A DNA stretch of 64,000 bases from Microlunatus speluncae (GTDB lineage: Bacteria; Actinomycetota; Actinomycetes; Propionibacteriales; Propionibacteriaceae), in the NCBI RefSeq assembly GCF_009299835.1, contig NZ_VKCZ01000007.1, positions 248,001 through 312,000 on the forward strand. Direction: 5' to 3'. The notes beneath the pieces are model-generated. The model made no database searches. It was not told where the DNA came from and was given only the letters and a program-made list of their open reading frames with translations. Below are positions 1-7,591 of the stretch, piece by piece (position 1 is the first letter of the stretch; each line of letters begins with the position of its first letter). A program made the position numbers and the translations under genes.

Positions 1-387
1 AAGCTGGTCCTGGTCGATGGCCAGGTGGCGCTGATCCCGTCGATGCGTTCGTACGGGCCGGGCCATGAACTGCGGGTGTCGGTCACCCGGCATCCGGCGA
101 TCATCGAGATGCTGCAGTGGTTGTTCGAGGCGGTGTGGGAATCGTCGGTGCCGATCATCACCCACTACGGCCGCACGGATCCGCGGCGACAGATGTTGAT
201 CTCGCTGCTGATGACCGGTTCGACGGACAACGCGATCGCCGGTCAGTTGGGAGTCACGGTGCGCTCGGTCCGGCGCTGGATCTCCGACTTGATGGATGAG
301 CTCGGGGTGACCACCCGGCTGCAGTTGGGCGCGGCTCTGGTCCGAGCCGACACTCTCAATCAGATCCCCGACCGGCAACGCGGCTGA
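1..387 (+). CDS. LuxR-type HTH transcriptional regulator (C-terminal part)
   Basis: The reading frame is open from base 1, so the true start lies before the window; 128 codons are visible. The first 55 or so residues (VDGQVALIPSM, then HPAIIEMLQWLFEAVW) resemble the effector half of actinobacterial TrmB/LuxR-type regulators. The end is a LuxR-type helix-turn-helix of about 60 residues (LISLLMTGSTDNAIAGQLGV, then VRSVRRWISDLMDELGV). It presumably binds DNA and activates or represses nearby genes. A perfect hairpin follows 66 bases after the stop. The next gene, on the other strand, is a tiny exported peptide, which makes a regulator/peptide pair possible. The HTH assignment is firm; the N-terminal domain and the ligand are inferred. 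Confidence 0.8.
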   Translation, partial: KLVLVDGQVALIPSMRSYGPGHELRVSVTRHPAIIEMLQWLFEAVWESSVPIITHYGRTDPRRQMLISLLMTGSTDNAIAGQLGVTVRSVRRWISDLMDELGVTTRLQLGAALVRADTLNQIPDRQRG

Positions 388-453
388 GACCCTCGGGTCG
401 GGGTCCTTCCCAACCGTCCCCGGGACCGTTACGATCTCCCCAGAAAGAAAGCC

Positions 454-488
454 ACGCCCGCGGTCCTCTGGGAAAGGACCGCGGGCGT
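454..488 (+). terminator. Strong hairpin terminator after the LuxR-type gene
   Basis: A perfect 14-bp stem (454-467 with 475-488, arm ACGCCCGCGGTCCT) closes a 7-base loop. No long T tract follows, which is common for actinobacterial terminators. Between the stop at 387 and the peptide gene at 693 there is nothing else gene-like apart from the hairpin at 634-674. Confidence 0.7.
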
Positions 489-633
489 CGCCCAGGGGGA
501 GGAGATCCTCATCAGCCTCGGGGGATGGCTGTTGAGGACATCAGCGACAGATTCGGTGCTCACATCACCGGTCTGCCATTCCGGGAACGTCAGGTAATCC
601 CGGCTTCCTTGCGGAAGTCTCTTTTGTTGTCAT

Positions 634-674
634 CGCCGAGCCCTCACCCTGACGGTGAGGTAGGAGACTCGGCG
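634..674 (-). terminator. Nested hairpin downstream of the small peptide gene
   Basis: CGCCGAG (634-640) pairs with CTCGGCG (668-674), and inside it CCTCACC (642-648) pairs with GGTGAGG (654-660). It lies 18 bases beyond the peptide stop codon on the minus strand. There is no clear U tract, so the terminator role is inferred from position. Confidence 0.4.
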
Positions 675-692
675 ACTCCTTGCGTCCAGCCC

Positions 693-896
693 CTAGAGGC
701 TGTTGACACCACTCTCGAACTGAAGGCTGTTGACTTCGGATCCCCATCCGTTCTCGGCCTTCAAACTGTTCACTGCACTTGCGGCTGTGGCTGCCGCAGC
801 AAGCGTGCCGATTGCCAGCACGGCCGCGGCTACTACTCGAACCACGATGCGCTTGGTCGAACGCGTCCGACCTGCACTAACTCCCTTGTGAGACAT
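693..896 (-). CDS. Small exported peptide precursor with three VNSL motifs
   Basis: This encodes 67 residues. The N-terminus is basic (GRTRSTKR), followed by a hydrophobic stretch (about residues 18-40) ending in an AxA signal-peptidase site (ATAASA), so cleavage after residue 41 is expected. The predicted mature 26-mer begins with VNSL, repeats VNSL at 55-58 and ends in VNSL at 64-67; the copies are also visible as a DNA repeat (AGGCTGTTGAC at 697 and 723). There is no cysteine. A good ribosome site (AGGAAGGA) lies just upstream of the ATG. The length, export signal and position beside a LuxR-type regulator fit a signalling or modified peptide, but I do not recognise the family. It could also be a small structural or toxin-like peptide. 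Confidence 0.6.
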   Translation of the reverse strand: MSHKGVSAGRTRSTKRIVVRVVAAAVLAIGTLAAAATAASAVNSLKAENGWGSEVNSLQFESGVNSL

Positions 897-964
897 TCAA
901 CTATTCCTTCCTGTTGGTGCCGGCCGAGACATCCCAGTTGCTTCGGCAGTCACCCCTGACGTTG

Positions 965-977
965 ATAAGAAACTTAT
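965..977. promoter_or_regulatory. Palindrome ATAAGAAACTTAT upstream of the peptide gene
   Basis: Arms ATAAG and CTTAT flank AAA, about 70 bases upstream of the peptide start. It is AT-rich in a GC-rich setting, as operators often are, and may be the site of the adjacent LuxR-type regulator; that link is a guess. The rest of 897-1200 holds only a small GTCCT/AGGAC hairpin (1027-1040) and no gene. Confidence 0.3.
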
Positions 978-1175
978 TCGACCTGGGAAGCGAAGTCATC
1001 ATTTTCGGGTGTCCGGTACTGGAAATGTCCTAAAGAGGACTCCTCCGGTGCCGTCACCAGGTCCGCCTCGACCGCCCCCAAAACCGCTCTGACCAGCATG
1101 TTCTCCGATCCGGTCAGCGGTCAAGGGTGAGTTATTCGGTTGCCGCCACCGAGGCCCTTCCCTACCGTCTGGGCC

Positions 1176-1298
1176 ATGGGTATGTGCGTGATGGTGCTCC
1201 GTGGCCGGGGCAGGGCGGTTCGACCGGGCATCCAGGTCCGGGCCGGGGACGCGAGCCGCTGCGCGGCCGCTCTGGGGTTGGCATCGACTTGCGCCTGA
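1176..1298 (+). CDS. Possible leader peptide overlapping the erm-like start
   Basis: A 40-codon frame (MGMCVMVLRGRGR at its start) begins 25 bases upstream of the methylase start and runs across it in another frame. Erm genes are classically controlled by ribosome stalling on a short upstream leader, and the Arg-rich run near residues 9-16 is of the kind seen in stalling leaders. Nothing else supports it: there is no clear ribosome site, and short frames are easily open at this GC content. Treat as a candidate only. Confidence 0.2.
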   Translation: MGMCVMVLRGRGRAVRPGIQVRAGDASRCAAALGLASTCA

Positions 1299-1764
1299 TT
1301 GGGCCGGTCGACTGGTCGATCGAGCCGAGGTACGGCCGGGTCAGCTGGTCGTCGATCTGGGTGCGGGGACCGGCGCGCTGACGGCGCCGCTGCTGGATGC
1401 CGGCGCCGAGGTGATCGCCGTGGAGCTCCACCCGGGTCGCGCCGAGCGGCTCCGCCGGCGATTCGGCACCGATCGATTGCGGGTGCTGGAGCTCGACGCC
1501 CGGGAGCTGTGGTTGCCGGGGCGTCCCTTCCGGGTGGTGAGCAATCCCCCGTACGGGATCACGGCGTCACTGGTGTCCCTGATCACCCAGCGGTCCAGCC
1601 GGCTGATCCGGGCCGACCTGCTGCTCCGGCGCGGCGTCGTCAACCGGTATCTGACCCGGCCGCCGCGGCGCTATCTGGCCGCGCGCGGGATGACCATGCC
1701 GCGGCACGCGTTCACGCCGCCGCCACCGGTCGACTCCGCCGTCCTCACCCTGCGTCGGGGCTGA
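1201..1764 (+). CDS. Erm-like rRNA adenine N6-methyltransferase
   Basis: 187 residues. The SAM-binding motif VVDLGAGTGAL lies at 50-60, an acidic ribose-binding residue at about E75 (AVELHPGR), and the catalytic NPPY at 115-118 (VSNPPYGITASL). The tail RHAFTPPPPVDSAVLTLRR is the usual end of the KsgA/Erm family. The N-terminal WGWHRL segment resembles the short Erm proteins of actinobacteria, which methylate 23S rRNA A2058 and give macrolide-lincosamide-streptogramin resistance. At 187 residues it is shorter than classical Erm (about 250). The GTG at 1201 is the first start after an in-frame stop at 1189. KsgA is less likely because of length and motifs. Family firm, resistance role inferred. 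Confidence 0.8.
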   Translation: MAGAGRFDRASRSGPGTRAAARPLWGWHRLAPDWAGRLVDRAEVRPGQLVVDLGAGTGALTAPLLDAGAEVIAVELHPGRAERLRRRFGTDRLRVLELDARELWLPGRPFRVVSNPPYGITASLVSLITQRSSRLIRADLLLRRGVVNRYLTRPPRRYLAARGMTMPRHAFTPPPPVDSAVLTLRRG

Positions 1765-1788
1765 GCCCGGACCCGTACGGTTCGGGCG

Positions 1789-2301
1789 TCAGGCTCCGGC
1801 GCGGGGCAGCAGGCCGGCCAACTCGTCCCAGCGGGACATCTCGCAGCCGTTGGTCCGGCTGAGCAGCGCGTTCACCGGGCGGCCGCGCCAGGTGCCGGTG
1901 ATCGCGGCCGTGTCCGGGCCGCCGTACTGCTCGGTGCAGGCCCGGTCCGGCGGCACGGGTTGCAGGGCCGCGTCGTGGGCGATCAGGGCCTGGCAGGCCG
2001 CCTTCGGATCGGGGTGATCACCGCCGACCGGATCGCAGGTCAGCGTCCAGGTCTCGACCGAGCCGCGGCCGTTGTCGTACCGGATGGTCAGTTGGTCACC
2101 GGGCGACGGCACGGCGCTCGGTGGGCTGCTGTTCGACGGTTGCGGAGTCGGATCGGTCATGGTCGGTCCCTGGCTCGATGGAGCGGGTGAGGCGGAGGTG
2201 CCGGGCGGCTGCGGTACGCATCCGGAGCACAGCGCCATCAGGCCCAGGCCGACCAGCGCCCAGCAGACTCCGATCCTGCGGCTTCTCGCCCGGATGGCCA
2301 T
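1789..2301 (-). CDS. SSI-family subtilisin inhibitor-like lipoprotein/secreted protein
   Basis: 170 residues: a signal segment ending in SGC (Cys28, possible lipobox), a Pro/Ser/Thr linker to about residue 65, then a domain matching the Streptomyces subtilisin inhibitor family. The marks are LTCDPVGGDHPDPKAACQAL, CTEQYGGP, then NGCEMSRWDELAGLLP, with four cysteines in the pattern of the two SSI disulfides. SSI proteins block subtilases by inserting a reactive loop. The gene is divergent from a large secreted subtilase (2439), so it may control or protect against that enzyme. The pairing is inferred; the fold assignment is strong. Confidence 0.88.
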   Translation of the reverse strand: MAIRARSRRIGVCWALVGLGLMALCSGCVPQPPGTSASPAPSSQGPTMTDPTPQPSNSSPPSAVPSPGDQLTIRYDNGRGSVETWTLTCDPVGGDHPDPKAACQALIAHDAALQPVPPDRACTEQYGGPDTAAITGTWRGRPVNALLSRTNGCEMSRWDELAGLLPRAGA

Positions 2302-2438
2302 CCCTCACGTAGCTCCTCGACGCGCCTGTCCCCGACTGCTAGCGTCAACCCTACCGGGGGGTCCATGTGGCGGGATTCTTCGCTATCCACCGCCAGCGAC
2401 CTCGGCGTGTCTGAGGTCTCGTGTGGAGAGGATCGGCG

Positions 2439-5423
2439 ATGAACGTCAGGAAACGGTCACGGCTGGCTGCCGCGCTCACGGCGATGGTGGTCACGGTCGC
2501 GCTGGTTGCCGCCGCGCTCCAATCCGCCGGTGCCGACCCGCTGCCGCCGGCGGCACTGCCCCAGCCGGCTCCCGGCACCTACATCGTGACCCTGACCGAT
2601 CAGCCGATCGCCAGCTACGACGGGTCGACCAACGGTATGGCGGCGACCCGGCCGAAGGACGGCCGCAAGGTCCGCACCGACACCGACGCGGCGAAGACGT
2701 ACCGCGGCTTCCTGACCCGGCTGCAGGACCAGGTCGCCGGCCTGGTCGGTGCGAAGGTGCGGCAGCGCTACTCGGTCACCCTGAACGGGTTCGCCGCCGA
2801 GCTCACGCCACTCCAGGCGCAGCGGCTGCAGCGGACCAAGGGCGTCGTCTCGGTGGTCAAGGACTCGCTGCACACCGCGACCGACGACCGCCGGTCGACC
2901 GACTACCTCCGGCTGAGCGGTGAGTCGGGCGTCTGGGAGTCCCTCGGCGGAGTGAAGAAGTCCGGCGAGGGCACCGTGATCGGCGTGCTGGACACCGGGA
3001 TCTGGCCGGAGAGCCCGTCCTTCGCCGGCAAGCCGCTCGAGGAGGGCGAGCCGGAGGGTGATGCGCAGTACCAGCCGTACCTCGACGGCGATGAGATCGT
3101 GATGGAGAAGTCCGACGGCAGCACCTTCCGCGGCAGTTGCGAGACCGGCGAGGAATGGACCGCCGACGAGTGCAACAGCAAGCTGATCGGCGCCCGCTAC
3201 TTCGCCGACGGCTGGACGGCAGCGGTGCCGCCGGCCAACCGGCGCGACTTCGTCTCGGCCCGGGACGGCGACGGCCACGGGTCGCACACCGCCTCGACCG
3301 CGGCCGGCAACCACGACGTCTCGGCCAGCGTCGACGGCATCCCCTTCGGCAAGATCTCCGGCGTCGCCCCGGCGGCCAAGATCGCCGCCTACAAGGTGCT
3401 GTGGCGGAACTCGACCTCGGCCCAGGCCAACGGCTACACCTCCGACATCGTCGCGGCCATCGACGCCGCCGTCGAGGACGGGGTCGACGTGATCAACTAC
3501 TCGGTCGGCGGCGGCTCCGATTCGCCGCACACCGACCCGATCCCGCTGGCCTTCCTCTCGGCCGCCTCGGCCGGCGTCTTCGTCGCCGCCTCCGCCGGCA
3601 ACTCCGGCCCGGCCGCGGCCACGATGGACAACACCGCGCCGTGGGTGACCACGGTCGCCGCGAACACGATCCAGCCGTACGAGGGCACGGTCGAGCTCGG
3701 TGACGGACGGAAGTTCGCCGGTGCCAGCACCACCGTCAGGGAGCCGGTCGGGCCGGCGCCGCTGGTCACCGGCGCGGCCGTGAAGACCGGCTCGGCGACG
3801 CCCGAGGACGCCGCGTTGTGCGGGCCTGACAGCCTCGACCCGGCCTTGGTGTCGGGCAAGATCATCGTCTGCGACCGCGGCGTCTACGACCGGGTCGCGA
3901 AGTCGGCCGAGGTGAAGCGCGCCGGAGGGGTGGGCATGGTGCTGGCCAACCTCGCCGCCGGCTCCCTCGACGCCGACCGGCACACGGTGCCGACCGTGCA
4001 TCTCGATCCGCCCGGCGGCCCGGACGTGAAGGCGTACGCCGAGACGGCGGGCGCGACCGCCACCCTGCTGGACGGCAACCAGACCGAGGACAAGCCGGCG
4101 TACCCGCAGATCGCCGACTTCTCCTCCCGCGGCCCGTCGCCGGCGAGCGGCGGCGACCTGGTCAAGCCCGACCTGTCCGCCCCGGGCGTCGGCATCCTGG
4201 CCGCCGTGGCCCCGCCGAGCAACGAGGGTCGCGACTTCGACTTCCTCTCCGGCACCTCGATGGCGGCCCCGCACGTCGCCGGGCTGGCCGCGCTCTATCT
4301 GACCGAGCATCCGAAGTGGGCGCCGATGCGGATCAAGTCGGCGCTGATGACCACCGCCGGCAACCTCAAGGACGCCGCCGGCAAGGCCTTCACCGATCCG
4401 TACGCCCAGGGCGCCGGGGTGGTGCAGCCGGCCAAGATGTTCGATCCGGCGCTGGTCTTCGACGCCGCCGACGACGACTGGCTGTCCTACCTCGAGGGTC
4501 TCGGAGTGGACACCGGCACGGGAGCCGAGGCGATCGACGCGAGCGACTACAACAACCCGTCGATCGGCATCGGCGAGCTGCTGGATCACCAGACCGTGAC
4601 CCGGAAGGTGACCGCGCTGAAGCCGGGTCTCTACCGGGCCAAGATCAACATTCCCGGCATCGAGGCCAAGGTCACGCCGTCGATCCTCAACTTCGACGAG
4701 GCCGGCGAGACCAAGACCTTCAAGATCAAGTTCAAGAAGGGCTCCGCGCCGTTCGACCAGACTGCCGCCGGCTTCCTCACCTGGACCGGGGCCAAGACGA
4801 CCGTGCGGCTGCCGGTCGCGGTCACCCCGGTGCAGCTCAGCGCGCCGGAGCAGGTGTCCGGCAGCGGCCGGTCCGGGTCGCTCGACTACGAGGTCGTGCC
4901 CGGCATCGACGGAGCCTTCCCGATCAAGAAGTTCGGCCTGGCGTCCGGCACGGGCGAGGACGGCTCGCTCAAGCCGGAGGAGCAGAAGCAGTATCCGGTG
5001 ACGATCACCGACGGGACGAAGGCCTCGCAGCTCACGGTGCGGTCGGAGAATGATCAAGCCGACCTCGATCTGTACCTGTACAAGGTCGGCGCCACCGGCC
5101 CGGTCCTGGTCGCTCAGTCCGCCGGGCCGACCGCCGACGAGACCGTACAGTTGCTGGCCCCGGAGGCCGGTGAGTACGTCGCGATCGTGGAGGGCTTCGC
5201 CAACGCCCCGGAGACCGAGACGACCCCGTACACCTTCCGGTCGGCGCTGGTCACACCGGAATCCGACGACGGCCCGTTCACGGTCAACCCGACCAAGCCG
5301 ACCGCCAAGATCCAGGAACCGATCGAGGTCACGGTCCGCTGGCGCCGGCTCGACTCGAACACGCCGTACCTCGGCTTCGTTGAGTACGTGGACGGCAGCG
5401 GCACCCTGGTCACGATCAACTGA
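2439..5423 (+). CDS. Secreted S8 family serine protease (subtilase) with PA domain
   Basis: 994 residues from the ATG at 2439, which has AGAGGA eight bases upstream; a GTG at 2421 is possible but less good. Order: signal peptide (about 1-33), I9-type propeptide (TYIVTLTDQPIASY to about 140), then a catalytic domain with Asp185 (VLDTGIWPES), His280 (GDGHGSHTAS), oxyanion Asn388 (ASAGNSGP) and Ser607 (SGTSMAAPHVAGL). A protease-associated insert sits between about 430 and 550. After the catalytic domain come an Fn3-like region and a C-terminal region (about 850-950) like bacterial pre-peptidase domains. The architecture is that of plant-type subtilases. It is exported and probably digests protein outside the cell. 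Divergent from an SSI-type inhibitor gene. Confidence 0.93.
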   Translation: MNVRKRSRLAAALTAMVVTVALVAAALQSAGADPLPPAALPQPAPGTYIVTLTDQPIASYDGSTNGMAATRPKDGRKVRTDTDAAKTYRGFLTRLQDQVAGLVGAKVRQRYSVTLNGFAAELTPLQAQRLQRTKGVVSVVKDSLHTATDDRRSTDYLRLSGESGVWESLGGVKKSGEGTVIGVLDTGIWPESPSFAGKPLEEGEPEGDAQYQPYLDGDEIVMEKSDGSTFRGSCETGEEWTADECNSKLIGARYFADGWTAAVPPANRRDFVSARDGDGHGSHTASTAAGNHDVSASVDGIPFGKISGVAPAAKIAAYKVLWRNSTSAQANGYTSDIVAAIDAAVEDGVDVINYSVGGGSDSPHTDPIPLAFLSAASAGVFVAASAGNSGPAAATMDNTAPWVTTVAANTIQPYEGTVELGDGRKFAGASTTVREPVGPAPLVTGAAVKTGSATPEDAALCGPDSLDPALVSGKIIVCDRGVYDRVAKSAEVKRAGGVGMVLANLAAGSLDADRHTVPTVHLDPPGGPDVKAYAETAGATATLLDGNQTEDKPAYPQIADFSSRGPSPASGGDLVKPDLSAPGVGILAAVAPPSNEGRDFDFLSGTSMAAPHVAGLAALYLTEHPKWAPMRIKSALMTTAGNLKDAAGKAFTDPYAQGAGVVQPAKMFDPALVFDAADDDWLSYLEGLGVDTGTGAEAIDASDYNNPSIGIGELLDHQTVTRKVTALKPGLYRAKINIPGIEAKVTPSILNFDEAGETKTFKIKFKKGSAPFDQTAAGFLTWTGAKTTVRLPVAVTPVQLSAPEQVSGSGRSGSLDYEVVPGIDGAFPIKKFGLASGTGEDGSLKPEEQKQYPVTITDGTKASQLTVRSENDQADLDLYLYKVGATGPVLVAQSAGPTADETVQLLAPEAGEYVAIVEGFANAPETETTPYTFRSALVTPESDDGPFTVNPTKPTAKIQEPIEVTVRWRRLDSNTPYLGFVEYVDGSGTLVTIN

Positions 5424-5468
5424 CCATGATCAACTGACGCCGACATCCTGAGCTGAGATCAACTGAAG

Positions 5469-6314
5469 ATGACCGAACGAGACCTCGGCCTCGACGACGT
5501 CGCCGCCGGCCTGGACCGGCTCGGCCTGAACCGTGACTCGGTGGTGTTCCTGCATGCCTCGCTGCGGTCGTTCGGCCGGGTCGAGGGCGGCGCCGGGACC
5601 GTGATCACCGCGCTGCGCCGGGTCTGCGGCACCGTGATGATGTTCGGCAGTTGCTCCGAGCTGAGCGGGATCCCGGCGCCGCCGGGCCTCGTCCGGCCGA
5701 ACAACAGCTACTTCCACGCGGACTCCTGGGCCGACTTCGACGCCGCCGTCCGGGCCGCGACCCCGCCCTCGGCGAAACTGCCGATCGACAGCTGGCTCGG
5801 CGCGGTGGCCGCCGAGTTCGCCCGGCAGCCGGACGTGGTCCGCGGTGATCATCCGCTGCACTCGTTCCAGGCCGTCGGTGCCCGGGCCGAGGAGCTGATG
5901 GCGGCCCAGCGGCCGGACCGGATGCTGGGGCCGGTGGAGGAGCTGGAGCGGCTCGGCGGCGATGTCCTGCTGCTCGGCGTCGGGCACTACTCGAACACCA
6001 CGATCCACCTGGCCGAGCAACGATTGGGTCGATCACTGTTCTACCGCTACGCGGTGCTGGAGCCCGGTCTGTGGGTCGAGGTGCCGAACGTGTCCGGCGA
6101 GAGCCACCGGTTCGACGGGATCGAGCCGGCCCTGGCCCCGGCCACCATCGAGACCATGATCGGGAACTGCCGGGCCCGCCGGATCCCGGCCCGCGCGGTG
6201 CTGGCCGCAGCCACCGAGCTGATCATGGGCGATCCGGCCGCCCTGCTCTGCCCCGAGGACGACTGCCGCTGCGGCGGTGCCCGGCGGCAGCGCCTCGCCG
6301 TCCTCGCCGGCTGA
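5469..6314 (+). CDS. AAC(3)-family aminoglycoside N-acetyltransferase-like protein
   Basis: 281 residues, the usual size. The family signatures are present: VVFLHASLRSFGRVEGGA near the start (acetyl-CoA binding), a central GDHPLHSFQAVG, and GVGHYSNTTIHLAE (the catalytic-site segment). The proteins transfer acetyl from acetyl-CoA to the 3-amino group of 2-deoxystreptamine drugs, but many chromosomal actinobacterial members act on other amines. It follows the subtilase by 45 bases, and the gap contains two further copies of GATCAACTGA after the one covering the subtilase stop. Stop codons and REP-like DNA follow. Whether it confers resistance cannot be told from sequence. Confidence 0.85.
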   Translation: MTERDLGLDDVAAGLDRLGLNRDSVVFLHASLRSFGRVEGGAGTVITALRRVCGTVMMFGSCSELSGIPAPPGLVRPNNSYFHADSWADFDAAVRAATPPSAKLPIDSWLGAVAAEFARQPDVVRGDHPLHSFQAVGARAEELMAAQRPDRMLGPVEELERLGGDVLLLGVGHYSNTTIHLAEQRLGRSLFYRYAVLEPGLWVEVPNVSGESHRFDGIEPALAPATIETMIGNCRARRIPARAVLAAATELIMGDPAALLCPEDDCRCGGARRQRLAVLAG

Positions 6315-6320
6315 CACCGA

Positions 6321-6350
6321 CGTTCGTTCCCTGAGCCTGCCGAAGGGCAG
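6321..6350 (+). repeat. REP-like repeat, CGTTCCCTGAGCCTG...GAAGGGCAG
   Basis: One copy of a family that in its best form reads CGTTCCCTGAGCCTGTCGAA. Other copies are at 20046, 20073, 20575 (inverted), 45356 and 45398 (inverted). It begins 6 bases after the AAC(3)-like stop. A degenerate trace (GAGCCCGTCGAGGGGCAGG) occurs near 6570. Confidence 0.75.
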
Positions 6351-6427
6351 GCCAGGCGGGTGCGCCTCTCCCGGGAGTTTGGCAGCGTTCAGGGATCGAA
6401 TCACCGAGATCACCCGCCGGCGGGCGC

Positions 6428-6484
6428 CGAGTGGACTGGTTGGCCAGCTTCCAGGCGGAGATCCGCGGCCAAAGCGTCCACTCG
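6428..6484. repeat. 57-bp element bounded by CGAGTGGAC / GTCCACTCG
   Basis: Perfect 9-bp terminal inverted repeats (6428-6436 and 6476-6484). It is preceded by CCGGCGGGC and followed by AGGAGTGC, as is its relative at 20332-20390. Interior matches include TGGCCA near the left end and AAAGC before the right arm. Both copies lie next to the CTGAGCCTGTCGA family. The remaining intergenic bases (6351-6427, 6485-6594) show nothing else. Confidence 0.6.
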
Positions 6485-6594
6485 AGGAGTGCAATCGAAG
6501 CCCGGTGGGTAACCGGCGGCCGGCCGGACACCGCCACGGCTCCAAGAGCATCAGTGGATTCGGGCTGAGCCCGTCGAGGGGCAGGCCGGATTGA

Positions 6595-7545
6595 TCAAGG
6601 GTCGTTGATCATGACGAAGGCGTGTGCGGCGGTGACCGCCGAGCGGCGCAGTGCCTCGGGCTCGACGACGATCACCTCACCACCCATCCCCAGGTCGTGC
6701 AGGATGATATGGGCGTTGTCCTCGTCGCCGACCTCGAAGGTGGCCTCGACCCAACCGTCGGCATCGGGATCGGACAGGGTCCGCGACCGTACGTACACCC
6801 AGTCGGCCCGTTGGATCGCGTCACCGCGCAGCCGTAGCCGGATGACGTAACTGCCGAGACTCTGGACGAAATCGGCGGACGCGGCCTGCCAGTGTGTCGC
6901 GAGGTCGAAGCCCGGTGGCCGCTCGAAGGGTTCCGCCAGCAGGGCCACGGCGCGGATCCGATCGACCCGGAAGGTGCGCAGCCGGTCCTCGCGGCGGGCG
7001 ACCAGATACCAGGTCATGTTGTCGCGGACCAGCCCGAGCGGGGCCAGCTCGAGTTCCTCCGCCGACGACGTCCGGTAGCGGAGGTTGATCAGCCGGTCCG
7101 CCCAGATCGCCGCCTGGAGGACGTGCAGCGTCGACCGTGGCGGCTCCGGCCCCCAGCTCCCCTGGGCGATGTGGATCCGCTGCCGGGCGTGCTCGACCCG
7201 ATCCCGCGCCCCCGGCGCGATGGCCGCCAGCAGCTTCAGGATCGGAGCCTGCCCGGGGTCCTCGAGACCGAGGTCATCGAGGATGCCGCGGGACTGGGCG
7301 ATCACCATGGCCAGCGCGTCGCTGGTGGTGAGCGCGGTCAGGCTGGTCCGGTAGTGCTCGATCAGCCGCCAGCCGCCGTCGGTGCCGCGGGTGGCGTACA
7401 CCGGGATGCCCATCGCACTCAGCGAATCCATGTCCCGCTGGATGGTGCGCGGCGACACCTCGAGCTCCCGGGCGAACTCGGCCGCCGTCACCCGTCCCCG
7501 GGACTGCAGGACCATGACGATCCGCAGCAGTCGTTCTGCGCGCAT
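6595..7545 (-). CDS. YafY-type WYL-domain transcriptional regulator
   Basis: 316 residues from the ATG at 7545; an upstream in-frame start at 7599 would run into the divergent gene. The N-terminus is an HTH_11/DeoR-like domain (RAERLLRIVMVLQSRG, then TAAEFARELEVSPRTIQRDM). A WYL domain is centred on about 135-200, where DNMTWYLVARREDRLRTFRVDRI carries the ligand-binding residues, followed by a WCX-like C-terminal region. Such proteins sense small ligands or nucleic acid and usually regulate their neighbour. Here that is a divergent VOC gene only 46 bp away, so shared control of both genes is likely. Confidence 0.88.
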   Translation of the reverse strand: MRAERLLRIVMVLQSRGRVTAAEFARELEVSPRTIQRDMDSLSAMGIPVYATRGTDGGWRLIEHYRTSLTALTTSDALAMVIAQSRGILDDLGLEDPGQAPILKLLAAIAPGARDRVEHARQRIHIAQGSWGPEPPRSTLHVLQAAIWADRLINLRYRTSSAEELELAPLGLVRDNMTWYLVARREDRLRTFRVDRIRAVALLAEPFERPPGFDLATHWQAASADFVQSLGSYVIRLRLRGDAIQRADWVYVRSRTLSDPDADGWVEATFEVGDEDNAHIILHDLGMGGEVIVVEPEALRRSAVTAAHAFVMINDP

Positions 7546-7591
7546 GGCCAATATGTCATCAGGTGTCGTATTGGACCGCAAGAGTGACTTC

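Noticed and set aside
525..959. 144-codon frame opposite the small peptide gene
   Set aside because: No ribosome site and Cys/Ser/His-rich shadow composition; the minus-strand peptide has a good ribosome site and signal peptide.
2457..5057. An 866-codon open frame on the minus strand opposite the subtilase
   Set aside because: It is the antisense shadow of a clearly real gene with catalytic motifs; its product is Arg/Gly/Val-rich and matches nothing.
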